From Bacteroides sp. (lineage in GTDB: Bacteria; Bacteroidota; Bacteroidia; Bacteroidales; Bacteroidaceae), in the NCBI GenBank assembly GCA_019416685.1, contig DXWV01000059.1, positions 18,234 through 82,233 of the forward strand: DNA of 64,000 nucleotides, given 5' to 3'. This document shows, in pieces, positions 8,692 through 16,959 of this stretch (its first letter is position 1; each line of letters begins with the position of its first letter). The position numbers and the translations under genes were made by a program. The notes under the pieces were generated by a model. The model did not search any database and was not told the origin of the DNA. It saw only the letters and a list, made by a program, of their open reading frames with translations.

Positions 8692-9777
8692 ATGCCTGCC
8701 AATAATCGTCTTCTCTCTCTTGATGTCCTGCGAGGATTCACTGTTGCCGGAATGATACTTGTCAATAATGCCGGTGCATGCGGGTACGGCTATGCCCCTT
8801 TGCGTCATGCCAAATGGGATGGTTTCACTCCTGCCGACCTTGTGTTTCCTATGTTTATGTTCCTGATGGGAATATCCACCTACATATCTCTGCGCAAATA
8901 CGACTTCCAATGGCGACTTGCTATCGGAAAAATTATGAAACGTGCTCTTCTCCTGATCCTGATAGGTATTGCCATGAAATGGATTATAAGTTCAAGTGAA
9001 ACCGGTATCTGGACTGATTGGGAGCATATGCGACTTTTAGGAGTGATGCAACGGCTGGGTATCTGCTACGGAGCAACGGCTATCATGGCGTTGTTTATCC
9101 CTCACAAACGTTTTTTTCCGGTAGCTCTTTTTCTTTTAGCAGGATATTTTATTCTTCAGTTGATAGGAAACGGATTCGGGAAAAGTCCCGGGAATATTAT
9201 GGCTATAGTCGATTCTACCGTTCTGGGAGCAAATCACATGTATTTGCAAGGGCGTCAGTTTGTAGAACCGGAAGGAATTTTAAGTACTATTCCTGCCATA
9301 GCTCAGGTAATGATTGGTTTCGTATGTGGACGAATGATTATCAATCTGAAGGATAATAAAGAACGAATGCAGAAACTCTTTTTTTTCGGTACTTTAATGT
9401 TATTTGCCGGATTTTTGTTTAGTTATGCCTGTCCGCTCAACAAGCGTCTATGGTCTCCAAGTTTTGTATTACTTACTTGCGGAATAGCTGCTTTAGCATT
9501 AGCAGCATTGATTGAAATAATTGACGTACGGCAAAAGAAAAGATGGTGTACTTTCTTCAATGTTTTCGGAGTAAATCCGCTGATTCTCTATGTATTTGCC
9601 GAAATCTTCGGTGATCTGTTGCGAATATGGAAAGTTAACACATTTCTGTTCGATACTTGCCTGCAACCTCTATTCGGCAATTATTTCGGTTCATTCATGT
9701 ATGCGGTTCTTTTCCTGTTACTTAACTGGTTTATCGGATACATTCTGTTTAAAAAACAAATTTACATAAAACTATAA
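8692..9777 (+). CDS. HGSNAT-like membrane acyltransferase (DUF5009 family)
   Basis: A 361-residue polytopic membrane protein with about 9 to 11 hydrophobic segments. The N terminus (LSLDVLRGFTVAGMILVNN, then RHAKWDGFTPADLVFP at about residues 38-53) matches the bacterial relatives of human heparan-alpha-glucosaminide N-acetyltransferase. In the human enzyme a histidine in the equivalent HA-x-W-x-G segment carries the acetyl group; the corresponding residue here is His39. The human protein moves acetyl from cytosolic acetyl-CoA to glucosamine at heparan ends on the other side of the membrane. The bacterial proteins are mostly uncharacterised. Placement five bases before a GH89 gene supports a matching role: N-acetylate terminal glucosamine so that the GH89 enzyme can remove it. 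That role is inference. Confidence 0.85.
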   Translation: MPANNRLLSLDVLRGFTVAGMILVNNAGACGYGYAPLRHAKWDGFTPADLVFPMFMFLMGISTYISLRKYDFQWRLAIGKIMKRALLLILIGIAMKWIISSSETGIWTDWEHMRLLGVMQRLGICYGATAIMALFIPHKRFFPVALFLLAGYFILQLIGNGFGKSPGNIMAIVDSTVLGANHMYLQGRQFVEPEGILSTIPAIAQVMIGFVCGRMIINLKDNKERMQKLFFFGTLMLFAGFLFSYACPLNKRLWSPSFVLLTCGIAALALAALIEIIDVRQKKRWCTFFNVFGVNPLILYVFAEIFGDLLRIWKVNTFLFDTCLQPLFGNYFGSFMYAVLFLLLNWFIGYILFKKQIYIKL

Positions 9778-9782
9778 TTGAA

Positions 9783-11966
9783 ATGATGAAAAGAAACATT
9801 TATCTGGTTATCGTAACGTTGTTCCTCTCGCTATCAGCAGGGGCAAAGGAGAAAGACGTAGCCGTTATGCAGTCAATGGTGAAACGTCTTATTCCGGCAT
9901 ATGCCGAGAATTTTCAGTTTAAGAAAATAAAACCCGTTGACGGAAAAGACTGTTTCCTGTTGGATACTTCCGGCTCTGGAAAAATTGTGATTGGTGGTAA
10001 TAACGCTAACTCAATGGCAATGGGGTTGAATCATTATCTAAAGTATTATTGTCTTACCACAATCTCATGGTATGCCGATATCCCTGTTGAAATGCCCGAT
10101 ACGCTTCCGGTGTTGAAAAAAGCTTTTAGTGCGGAAGCAAAAGTAGACAGGCGCTTTTTTCTGAACTACTGTACTTATGGCTATACGATGCCTTATTGGC
10201 AATGGAAAGATTGGGAACGTTTTATCGACTGGATGGCTCTGAACGGGGTCAATATGCCTCTGGCTATTACAGGGCAGGAAGCTGTATGGTATAAAGTCTG
10301 GAAGAAATTAGGTTTGACGGATCAGGAAATCCGTTCCTATTTTACGGGGCCTACTTATCTACCCTGGCATCGTATGGCAAATATTGATGGATGGAATGGT
10401 CCGTTACCCATGGAGTGGCTGGATAATCAGGTGGAACTACAGAAAAAGATACTTGCGCGGGAACGCGAATTGAATATGAAACCGGTATTGCCTGCTTTTG
10501 CCGGTCATGTACCTGCAACTCTGAAACGAATTTATCCGGAAGCTAATATTCAGCATCTTGGTAAATGGGCAGGTTTTGCCGATACATATCGTTGTTACTT
10601 CCTGAATCCCGAAGAACCGCTGTTTGCTACCATTCAAAAACATTTTCTTCAGGAACAGACGCGTTTGTTCGGTACCGACCATATTTATGGCGTAGATCCT
10701 TTTAACGAGGTAGATCCACCAAGCTGGGAACCCGAATATCTCAGTCGGGTATCTTCGGATATGTATCGGACATTGACAGCAGCAGATCCGAAAGCGGAAT
10801 GGATGCAGATGACCTGGATGTTTTATCATGACCGCAAGGACTGGACTGCTCCGCGTATCAAAGCTTTGTTGACCGGAGTGCCGCAGGATAAGATGTTTTT
10901 GCTTGATTATCATTGTGAAAATGTAGAACTTTGGAAAAACACTGAACACTTTCATGGACAACCTTACATTTGGTGCTATTTAGGTAATTTTGGGGGAAAT
11001 ACGACTCTTACCGGTAATGTAAAGGAGAGTGGTGACCGTCTTGACAATGCGTTGATAAATGGTGGAAGTAACCTTCGGGGTATCGGTTCTACGCTTGAAG
11101 GGTTGGATGTTATGCAGTTTCCCTATGAGTATATCTTTGAGAAGGCGTGGGATTTGAATCTCGACAATGAGGTGTGGTTACAAAATCTTGCCGACCGCCA
11201 TGCCGGAACTGTTTCCCAACCTGTTCGTGAGGCATGGGATATCTTGTTCAACCAGATATACGTACAGGTTCCCAAAACATTAGGTGTTTTACCCAACTAT
11301 CGTCCGGTGATGAACAAACCCAATAGACGTACGGTTATTGATTATTCAAATGCTACCTTGTTACAAGCTTGGAAAAAGCTGCTACAGGCTACAGACTGTA
11401 ACAGAGATGCTTTGCGGCTGGATATCATTACTGTAGGCCGTCAGTTATTGGGTAATTATTTTCTTATAGTCAAAGATGACTTTGACCGTATGTATACAGC
11501 CAAAGACCTTCCGGGTCTGAAAGCCAGAGCTGCGGAGATGAAAGAGATCCTTAATGATCTGGATCGTTTGAATGCTTTTCATAGCCGTTGTGCCCTGGAT
11601 AAATGGTTGGCTGATGCCCGTGCATTGGGTACAACTCCTGAAGTGAAAGATTATTATGAGAAGAATGCCCGTAATCTGATTACAACTTGGGGAGGTAGTC
11701 TGAATGATTATGCCAGTCGTACATGGGCGGGGCTCATTAAAGATTACTATTCGGAACGTTGGGATATGTATATGGATGCGGTAATCTCCGCAGTAGAAGA
11801 AGACCGTGAATTTGATCAGAAGAAGTTGGATGAATCACTGAAGAGTTTTGAAGATGCTTGGGTGGATTCTACAGATCCTATTCAGGTAGCATCTCAAGGT
11901 GAGTTGATGCAATACGCCCGTTTCTTATTACAGAAATATGAACGACGGATTCCGGAAAATTTGTAA
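9783..11966 (+). CDS. Alpha-N-acetylglucosaminidase (GH89), second copy, secreted
   Basis: A 727-residue GH89 enzyme with a cleavable signal peptide (hydrophobic residues 6-18, ending SAGAK) rather than a lipobox, so it is probably periplasmic, in contrast to the lipoprotein copy at 3897. Hallmarks: NYCTYGYTMPYWQWKDWERF near 128, WMALNGVNMPLAI near 150, LPWHRMANIDGWNGPLP near 193. The catalytic glutamates are Glu309 in DPFNEV and Glu439 in GSTLEGLD; the residues after the second glutamate (VMQFPYEYIF) differ from the NEVVY of the first copy. The two copies are therefore old paralogues that may differ in linkage context or in processing site. The gene starts 5 bases after the HGSNAT-like gene, so translation is probably coupled. 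A perfect hairpin terminator follows. Confidence 0.95.
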   Translation: MMKRNIYLVIVTLFLSLSAGAKEKDVAVMQSMVKRLIPAYAENFQFKKIKPVDGKDCFLLDTSGSGKIVIGGNNANSMAMGLNHYLKYYCLTTISWYADIPVEMPDTLPVLKKAFSAEAKVDRRFFLNYCTYGYTMPYWQWKDWERFIDWMALNGVNMPLAITGQEAVWYKVWKKLGLTDQEIRSYFTGPTYLPWHRMANIDGWNGPLPMEWLDNQVELQKKILARERELNMKPVLPAFAGHVPATLKRIYPEANIQHLGKWAGFADTYRCYFLNPEEPLFATIQKHFLQEQTRLFGTDHIYGVDPFNEVDPPSWEPEYLSRVSSDMYRTLTAADPKAEWMQMTWMFYHDRKDWTAPRIKALLTGVPQDKMFLLDYHCENVELWKNTEHFHGQPYIWCYLGNFGGNTTLTGNVKESGDRLDNALINGGSNLRGIGSTLEGLDVMQFPYEYIFEKAWDLNLDNEVWLQNLADRHAGTVSQPVREAWDILFNQIYVQVPKTLGVLPNYRPVMNKPNRRTVIDYSNATLLQAWKKLLQATDCNRDALRLDIITVGRQLLGNYFLIVKDDFDRMYTAKDLPGLKARAAEMKEILNDLDRLNAFHSRCALDKWLADARALGTTPEVKDYYEKNARNLITTWGGSLNDYASRTWAGLIKDYYSERWDMYMDAVISAVEEDREFDQKKLDESLKSFEDAWVDSTDPIQVASQGELMQYARFLLQKYERRIPENL

Positions 11967-11977
11967 TATACCATAGA

Positions 11978-12011
11978 TTAAACGTATGAAAAACTCTTTT
12001 CATACGTTTAA
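11978..12011 (+). terminator. Hairpin terminator after glycerate kinase-GH89 operon
   Basis: Perfect 15-bp inverted repeat TTAAACGTATGAAAA / TTTTCATACGTTTAA with loop ACTC. The T-run is part of the stem, so it could work in both directions. It separates the operon from the sulfatase gene. Confidence 0.65.
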
Positions 12012-12058
12012 TTAAGAAAGTGTGTATCAGATAATACTATAAATCAACTTTTATAAAA

Positions 12059-13591
12059 ATGAAAATAATTCCAGTACTAAATGGCATGTTGGTTTTAACT
12101 CCCGGAATCGTTTCTTCGGTTCAGCAGGTCAGAGCACAACAAAAACCTCATATTATTTTGATTATGGCCGATCAGCATCGTAGTGATGCTTTGGGATGCA
12201 TGGGTAATCCGGCGGTTATTTCACCTAATATTGATAAACTGTCTGAAGAAGGAACCTTATTCTGCAATGGCTATTCATCTACTCCAAGTAGTACACCGGC
12301 CCGTGCAGGATTGCTGACCGGAATGTCTCCCTGGCGACATGGTATGTTGGGGTATGGCCGGGTAGCTACGCAATACAAATATGAAATGCCTGCTATGCTG
12401 AGAGATCAACACTATTATACATTCGGTATTGGAAAGATGCATTGGTCTCCACAAAAATCTTTGCATGGTTTTCATGGAACATTGATAGATGAAAGCGGGC
12501 GTGCTGAGACGAAATATTTTATCAGCGATTACCGGCTATGGTTACAGATGCAAATGCCGGGAGTAAATCCTAATCTGACAGGCATTGGTTGGAATGAGCA
12601 CAGGGCAGGTACTTATAAATTACCTGAAGAGTTACATCCTACCGCCTGGACAGGGAAGATGGCTTGTGAATTGATACAGAATTATAATAATGAGGCTCCT
12701 TTGTTTCTGAAAATCTCTTTTGCACGTCCTCATAGCCCGTATGACCCTCCCCAACGTCTTTTGGATGAGTATGAAGAGAAAGAAATGCCGGCTCCTTATA
12801 TTGGCGACTGGTGTAGTAAATACGCTACTCTGCTTGATCCGGCAAAAGCCGACAAGGATGCTCCGTTTGCTAATTTTGGGGCTGAATATGCTAAAAATTC
12901 CCGAAAATACTATTATGCCAATGTTACGTTTATTGATGAGGAAATAGGAAAAATAATACAAACACTGAAAGATAAAGGAATGTATGATAATGCTTTGATT
13001 TGCTATGTCTCCGACCACGGGGATATGTTGGGCGATCATTATCATTGGCGGAAGACGTATCCTTATGAAGGCTCCACACATGTACCCTATATTGTGAAAT
13101 GGCCTGAATCGTTTGGTATTAAAGAAGGAATCAAAGTGGATGAGCCGGTGGAATTACGAGATCTTTTGCCTACCTTTTTAGAGGCTTCCGGAGCACAAAT
13201 TCCTGAGGAGATGGATGGACTTTCATTGTTGGCTTTAGTAGACGAAAGCAGAAAGCATACATGGAGGCAATATATTGATCTGGAGCATGCAACCTGCTAT
13301 GCGAAAGAAAATTACTGGTGTGCTTTGACTGATGGAAAGATTAAATATGTATGGAATTTCTACACAGGAGGAGAAGAACTTTTTGATTTAGCAAAGGATC
13401 CGGGAGAATTGCGAAATCTTGTGTCGGAGAAACATTATAGGAAAAAGCTGGCTGATTTACGTGAAGCAATGGTAAAACACCTGAGTGAACGGGGAGAAGG
13501 ATTTGTGAAAGAAGGGAAGTTGGTTGTTCGTAAAGAAAGGCTGCTCTACAGTCCTAACTATCCAAAGTCACAGGAAGTTGAAACCAATTAG
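12059..13591 (+). CDS. Secreted S1-family sulfatase, Ser-type
   Basis: A 510-residue sulfatase with an N-terminal signal-like stretch (about residues 1-26, ending RAQQ). The signature SSTPARAGLLTG places the residue converted to formylglycine at Ser78 (S-T-P-A-R), which requires an anaerobic sulfatase-maturating radical-SAM enzyme encoded elsewhere. Metal and sulfate-binding elements include MADQHRSDA near 36, FGIGKMHW near 121, SDHGDMLGDH near 315 and the H-W-R-K segment following it. The family removes sulfate esters or N-sulfate groups from glycosaminoglycans or mucins; the exact subfamily cannot be assigned by eye. Proximity to two GH89 enzymes and an HGSNAT homologue suggests it exposes terminal glucosamine residues, for example by desulfating GlcN or GlcNAc. 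It has its own transcription unit behind a hairpin. Confidence 0.93.
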   Translation: MKIIPVLNGMLVLTPGIVSSVQQVRAQQKPHIILIMADQHRSDALGCMGNPAVISPNIDKLSEEGTLFCNGYSSTPSSTPARAGLLTGMSPWRHGMLGYGRVATQYKYEMPAMLRDQHYYTFGIGKMHWSPQKSLHGFHGTLIDESGRAETKYFISDYRLWLQMQMPGVNPNLTGIGWNEHRAGTYKLPEELHPTAWTGKMACELIQNYNNEAPLFLKISFARPHSPYDPPQRLLDEYEEKEMPAPYIGDWCSKYATLLDPAKADKDAPFANFGAEYAKNSRKYYYANVTFIDEEIGKIIQTLKDKGMYDNALICYVSDHGDMLGDHYHWRKTYPYEGSTHVPYIVKWPESFGIKEGIKVDEPVELRDLLPTFLEASGAQIPEEMDGLSLLALVDESRKHTWRQYIDLEHATCYAKENYWCALTDGKIKYVWNFYTGGEELFDLAKDPGELRNLVSEKHYRKKLADLREAMVKHLSERGEGFVKEGKLVVRKERLLYSPNYPKSQEVETN

Positions 13592-13743
13592 AAACGGGTG
13601 GGGGAGTAGATCGATTTTTTTTCTTTCATCTGGTTTTATAAATATAGTATAATAAGGTACTTTTTTGCTGAATAAAGTATATACGTACTTAAGGTGTTGT
13701 ATGCTATATCTTTGCATTCATAACTCTTGTTTCATAAATATAA

Positions 13744-13826
13744 AACATCCGGATGTTATATGTAAAAACATCCGGATGTTTTCACTCATAACATGGGGAT
13801 GTTTTTGATGAGAACATCCCCATGTT
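13744..13826. repeat. Cluster of AACAT-N4-ATGTT palindromes
   Basis: AACATCCGGATGTT occurs twice (13744-13757 and 13767-13780) and is itself a perfect palindrome. AACATGGGGATGTT (13790-13803) and its exact reverse complement AACATCCCCATGTT (13813-13826) follow and pair with each other over 14 bp. All four share the frame AACAT-N4-ATGTT. They may be binding sites of a dimeric regulator, or RNA hairpins. Confidence 0.8.
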
Positions 13827-13950
13827 TTGCATACTCAATTCACCTGATAACTCTTCTTTGAAAGCTATAGTTTGTTTGCTTTAAAGGCTATTGTTAACTG
13901 ACCCGAATGCCTTAATCTTACAGCAAGCCATTCTATCCTTATTTTTTGTT

Positions 13951-13958
13951 TATCTTTG
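13951..13958 (+). promoter_or_regulatory. -7 box TATCTTTG for the MFS transporter gene
   Basis: Exact TAnnTTTG match 23 bases before the ATG at 13981. Confidence 0.65.
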
Positions 13959-13980
13959 CGTGTCTATTTAGATTAAAGTT

Positions 13981-15177
13981 ATGCAAAAGCAAAGATATGC
14001 ATTGGTAAAGAGGGAATATCGTATTCCCTTCATTCTGGTTACTTCTTTATTCTTCTTATGGGGATTTGCCCATGCCATTCTTGATGTGCTGAACAAACAT
14101 TTTCAGGATGTACTGGTCATCAGCCGTGCCCATTCTGCATGGGTACAGGTTATGTTCTATCTGGGATATTTTGTTATGGCTATTCCTGCCGGATTATTTA
14201 TCAATAAGTACGGTTATCGTCGTGGAGTAGTATTGGGGTTACTACTTTATGGATTGGGATCTTTGCTTTTTATTCCCGGAGAGTACTGGATGTCGTTCAA
14301 TTTCTTCCTATTCTCATTGTTTGTCATAGCCTGTGGACTGGTATTTTTGGAAACTGCTGCCAATCCTTATATGACGGAGTTGGGGAATAAAGAGACTGCT
14401 GCCAGCCGCTTGAATTTAGCTCAGTCATTCAATGGATTGGGATGTATTTGTGGACCATTGATAGGTGGATTATTACTTTTCTCTGGAGAAGGGGAGGCTG
14501 CAATTTCTTTGCCTTATACGTTAATGGGGATTGTAGTGTTGGCAGTTGCTATGGTTTTCTCTAAGATCAGACTACCGGAGATTGTTCATGAAGAAGAGGG
14601 TGACAGAGAAGGGAAGACGAAAGGCCTGTGGGCACACAAACTCTTTATTTTTGGTATTGCTGCCCTGTTCTGTTATGAGATAGCGGAGATTTCTATTAAT
14701 AGCTTCTTTATAAACTACGTGGTTGACGATGGTTGGATGAATGCCCGTGATGCTTCTATAGTACTTTCTTTTGGAGGTTTGGGGTTGTTCATGTGCGGAC
14801 GTTTTGCCGGTAGCTGGATTATGCAACGTATCCGTGCAGAGAAAGTGCTGTTATTTTGTGCTGTGTGTACGGTGATTACCTCTTTACTGATTGTACTGAA
14901 TGTGGGGATTGTATCTCTCGTAGCACTTTTCTTGGGATATGCATTTGAAGCTATCATGTTCCCTACTATTTTTGCTCTTTCTTTGCGGGGACTGGGTAAG
15001 CACACCAAACGTGCTTCTTCTTATCTGATGATGTCACCTGTTGGCGGAGCGGTAGGGCCATTGATGATGGGGTATGTGGCAGATCAGACTACCATGTCTC
15101 TTTCCTTTATCGTACCTTTGCTTTCCTTTATAGTGGTGATGCTGTATGCCTGGAAGGTGAGTGTGGTAAAGTTGTAA
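13981..15177 (+). CDS. Sugar MFS transporter, FHS (fucose permease-like) family
   Basis: A 398-residue inner-membrane protein with about 12 hydrophobic segments. The first helix block FFLWGFAHAILDVLNKHFQ and the following YFVMAIPAGLFINKYGYRR (a helix 2-3 loop with the MFS basic motif) are typical of the FucP/glucose-galactose proton symporters of the FHS family. FLETAANPYMTELG near residue 122 is another family landmark. It probably imports a monosaccharide with protons. The sulfatase and GH89 genes upstream make an N-acetylhexosamine or another released sugar a plausible substrate, but the gene has its own promoter. Specificity cannot be read. Confidence 0.88.
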   Translation: MQKQRYALVKREYRIPFILVTSLFFLWGFAHAILDVLNKHFQDVLVISRAHSAWVQVMFYLGYFVMAIPAGLFINKYGYRRGVVLGLLLYGLGSLLFIPGEYWMSFNFFLFSLFVIACGLVFLETAANPYMTELGNKETAASRLNLAQSFNGLGCICGPLIGGLLLFSGEGEAAISLPYTLMGIVVLAVAMVFSKIRLPEIVHEEEGDREGKTKGLWAHKLFIFGIAALFCYEIAEISINSFFINYVVDDGWMNARDASIVLSFGGLGLFMCGRFAGSWIMQRIRAEKVLLFCAVCTVITSLLIVLNVGIVSLVALFLGYAFEAIMFPTIFALSLRGLGKHTKRASSYLMMSPVGGAVGPLMMGYVADQTTMSLSFIVPLLSFIVVMLYAWKVSVVKL

Positions 15178-15257
15178 CGGTCATTTATGACATTTATCCC
15201 TCATTCATAGTACGAATTTACCACAAGTGTGGTATTTCCGGCGAACCAAAACTCCTC

Positions 15258-15265
15258 TATCTTTG
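15258..15265 (+). promoter_or_regulatory. -7 box TATCTTTG for cysK
   Basis: Exact TAnnTTTG box located 40 bases before the ATG at 15305. An in-frame ATG at 15227 lies upstream of this box, so the shorter start is the supported one. Confidence 0.65.
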
Positions 15266-15304
15266 TCGTATAATAAAAAACAGATAATTAATACATTAAA
15301 AGAT

Positions 15305-16252
15305 ATGGGAAAGATAGCAAAAAGACTGACAGACCTCGTAGGCAACACTCCGTTGCTGGAATTGAGTAACTACAATGCAAGTAAAGGACTAAAAGCCCGT
15401 GTGGTGGTAAAGTTGGAGTATTTTAATCCGGCAGGGAGCGTGAAAGACCGCATCGCTTTGGCTATGATTGAAGATGCTGAATCAAAAGGAATCTTGAAAC
15501 CGGGTGCTACCATTATTGAACCGACCAGTGGTAATACAGGCGTGGGACTGGCCTTTGTTTCCGCCTCAAAAGGATATAAACTGATTCTGACAATGCCGGA
15601 TACAATGAGTGTAGAGCGGAGGAACTTACTGAAGGCTTTGGGAGCCGAACTGGTACTGACTCCCGGCGCCGACGGAATGAAAGGTGCCATAGCGAAGGCG
15701 GAAGAGTTGAAGGCGAACACTCCCGGTGCAGTGATTCTGCAGCAATTTGAGAATCCTGCTAATCCTGCTGTCCATGTGCGGACTACCGGACAGGAGATAT
15801 GGCATGATACAGACGGACGTGTAGAGATATTTGTGGCAGGTGTTGGTACCGGTGGTACAATAAGCGGTGTGGGGAGAGCATTAAAGGACTACAATCCTCA
15901 AATAAAAATAGTGGCTGTAGAACCTGCTGATTCTCCGGTGCTGTCCGGTGGTAAACCCGGGCCTCATAAGATACAGGGTATCGGAGCCGGATTTATTCCT
16001 AAAATCTATGATGCTTCGGTAGTGGATGAGATTGTGCAGGTGCAGAATGATGATGCTATCCGTACCAGTCGTGAATTGGCAACGAAAGAAGGTCTGCTGG
16101 TAGGTATTTCTTCAGGGGCTGCCGTATATGCAGCTACGAAGCTGGCAGAACTTCCGGAAAATAAGGGTAAGACAATAGTAGCGCTGCTGCCCGATACGGG
16201 AGAGCGCTACCTGTCTACAATCTTGTATGCTTTTGAAGAATACCCTTTATAG
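15305..16252 (+). CDS. cysK: Cysteine synthase A
   Basis: A 315-residue PLP enzyme that makes L-cysteine from O-acetylserine and sulfide. The start is set at 15305 (MGKIAKRLTDLVGNTPLLEL) because this is the normal family N terminus and a promoter box lies inside the longer frame. The PLP lysine is Lys47 in GSVKDRIA, the substrate loop is EPTSGNTGVGLAF near 72, the phosphate-binding loop is GVGTGGTISGVG near 180, and SSGAAVYAA is near 272. The length agrees with CysK of other bacteria. It seems to be a single-gene unit, ended by an inverted repeat shared with the convergent gene. Confidence 0.96.
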   Translation: MGKIAKRLTDLVGNTPLLELSNYNASKGLKARVVVKLEYFNPAGSVKDRIALAMIEDAESKGILKPGATIIEPTSGNTGVGLAFVSASKGYKLILTMPDTMSVERRNLLKALGAELVLTPGADGMKGAIAKAEELKANTPGAVILQQFENPANPAVHVRTTGQEIWHDTDGRVEIFVAGVGTGGTISGVGRALKDYNPQIKIVAVEPADSPVLSGGKPGPHKIQGIGAGFIPKIYDASVVDEIVQVQNDDAIRTSRELATKEGLLVGISSGAAVYAATKLAELPENKGKTIVALLPDTGERYLSTILYAFEEYPL

Positions 16253-16326
16253 AGTTGAAAATTGAAAGATGAAAGTTGAAAATTAGCTGCGCTGTCATGC
16301 TGCATAGGAATTTTCAACTTTCAACT
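16253..16326. terminator. Bidirectional hairpin between convergent cysK and PNPOx-like gene
   Basis: GAGTTGAAAATTGAAAG and AAGTTGAAAATT on the left pair with AATTTTCAACTTTCAACTC on the right (about 16305-16326). The gap between two convergent genes is almost wholly made of this inverted repeat, so it probably ends transcription in both directions. Confidence 0.65.
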
Positions 16327-16794
16327 CTTATGAGGTGCCGCATATTCTTTTGCCGTTACACTACTGATAGGGACCTCCCATATTTTTACATTTCTTACAG
16401 CCGGGTCTGAATAAACAAATTCCCGGCTGCTATAATGTTTCATGATGATATTTAGTGCTTCGCGTTTGCTGTCCATGTCTTCAATGAAACTTACTTTTCC
16501 ACGGCAGATCACACTTTTGGCTTTCATCCGGTAACTACAGGCTACTTTGGGATGCTGAAATACCAGCTCATGGTCTGTGCTGAAAGTGATACATACGTTA
16601 TTGTTATGTTCCAGCATATCAATGCTGCTTCCTGTTGGTCCGGAATGCAGATAAATCACCCCTTCCTGATAACCAAAGTTCATGGGTATTACATACGGAT
16701 TCCCCTCCTGATCGGTAATACCGACAAAGCAGATGTCGCAGCGGGAGATGATTTCTTCTACCCGCTGTTGGTCTTCTATGATGACTGTTTTCAT
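16321..16794 (-). CDS. Pyridoxamine 5'-phosphate oxidase-like flavin-binding protein
   Basis: A 157-residue protein of the PNPOx-like split-barrel superfamily, similar in layout to nitroimidazole-resistance NimA-type and general stress FMN proteins: EIISRCDICFVGITDQEGNPYVIPMNFGYQ, then IYLHSGPTGSSIDMLEHNNNVCITF, then a late CRGKV strand. Members bind FMN or heme and reduce small molecules; the true substrate is not known. The stop overlaps the inverted repeat shared with cysK by a few bases. The start at 16794 is the first ATG with the expected N terminus. Confidence 0.85.
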   Translation of the reverse strand: MKTVIIEDQQRVEEIISRCDICFVGITDQEGNPYVIPMNFGYQEGVIYLHSGPTGSSIDMLEHNNNVCITFSTDHELVFQHPKVACSYRMKAKSVICRGKVSFIEDMDSKREALNIIMKHYSSREFVYSDPAVRNVKIWEVPISSVTAKEYAAPHKS

Positions 16795-16796
16795 AC

Positions 16797-16955
16797 GTAT
16801 AAAGTTATAATGTGATAGGGTTATAAAGTGGTAATGTGGTAAAGTTATAAGGTTGTAATGTTATAAGGTTATAAAATTCCATTTCCTATGTAATATTCTG
16901 AAGTGTAGTCTATTACAACCTTATAACTTTACCACATTATCACTTTACCACCTTC
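16797..16955. repeat. Intergenic TTATAA-rich inverted repeat
   Basis: The whole gap is built from variants of GTTATAAGGTTATAAAGTGGTAA. A perfect 27-bp inverted repeat pairs 16833-16859 with 16912-16938 (spacer 52 bases). The same motif family fills the gap at 38662-38820. Confidence 0.85.
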
Positions 16956-16959
16956 TTTA

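Larger units (their letters stand above)
13592..13980 (+). other. Intergenic region with internal promoter and four palindromes
   Basis: 389 bases without a credible gene. It holds a TATCTTTG box at 13707-13714, four palindromic or paired 14-mers at 13744-13826, and a second TATCTTTG box at 13951-13958 that serves the MFS gene. The first box could drive a short RNA or a long leader with the palindromes. Confidence 0.55.

Noticed and set aside
15227..15304. Longer start for cysK at 15227
   Set aside because: The extension does not fit the family N terminus, and a TATCTTTG box at 15258-15265 lies inside it.
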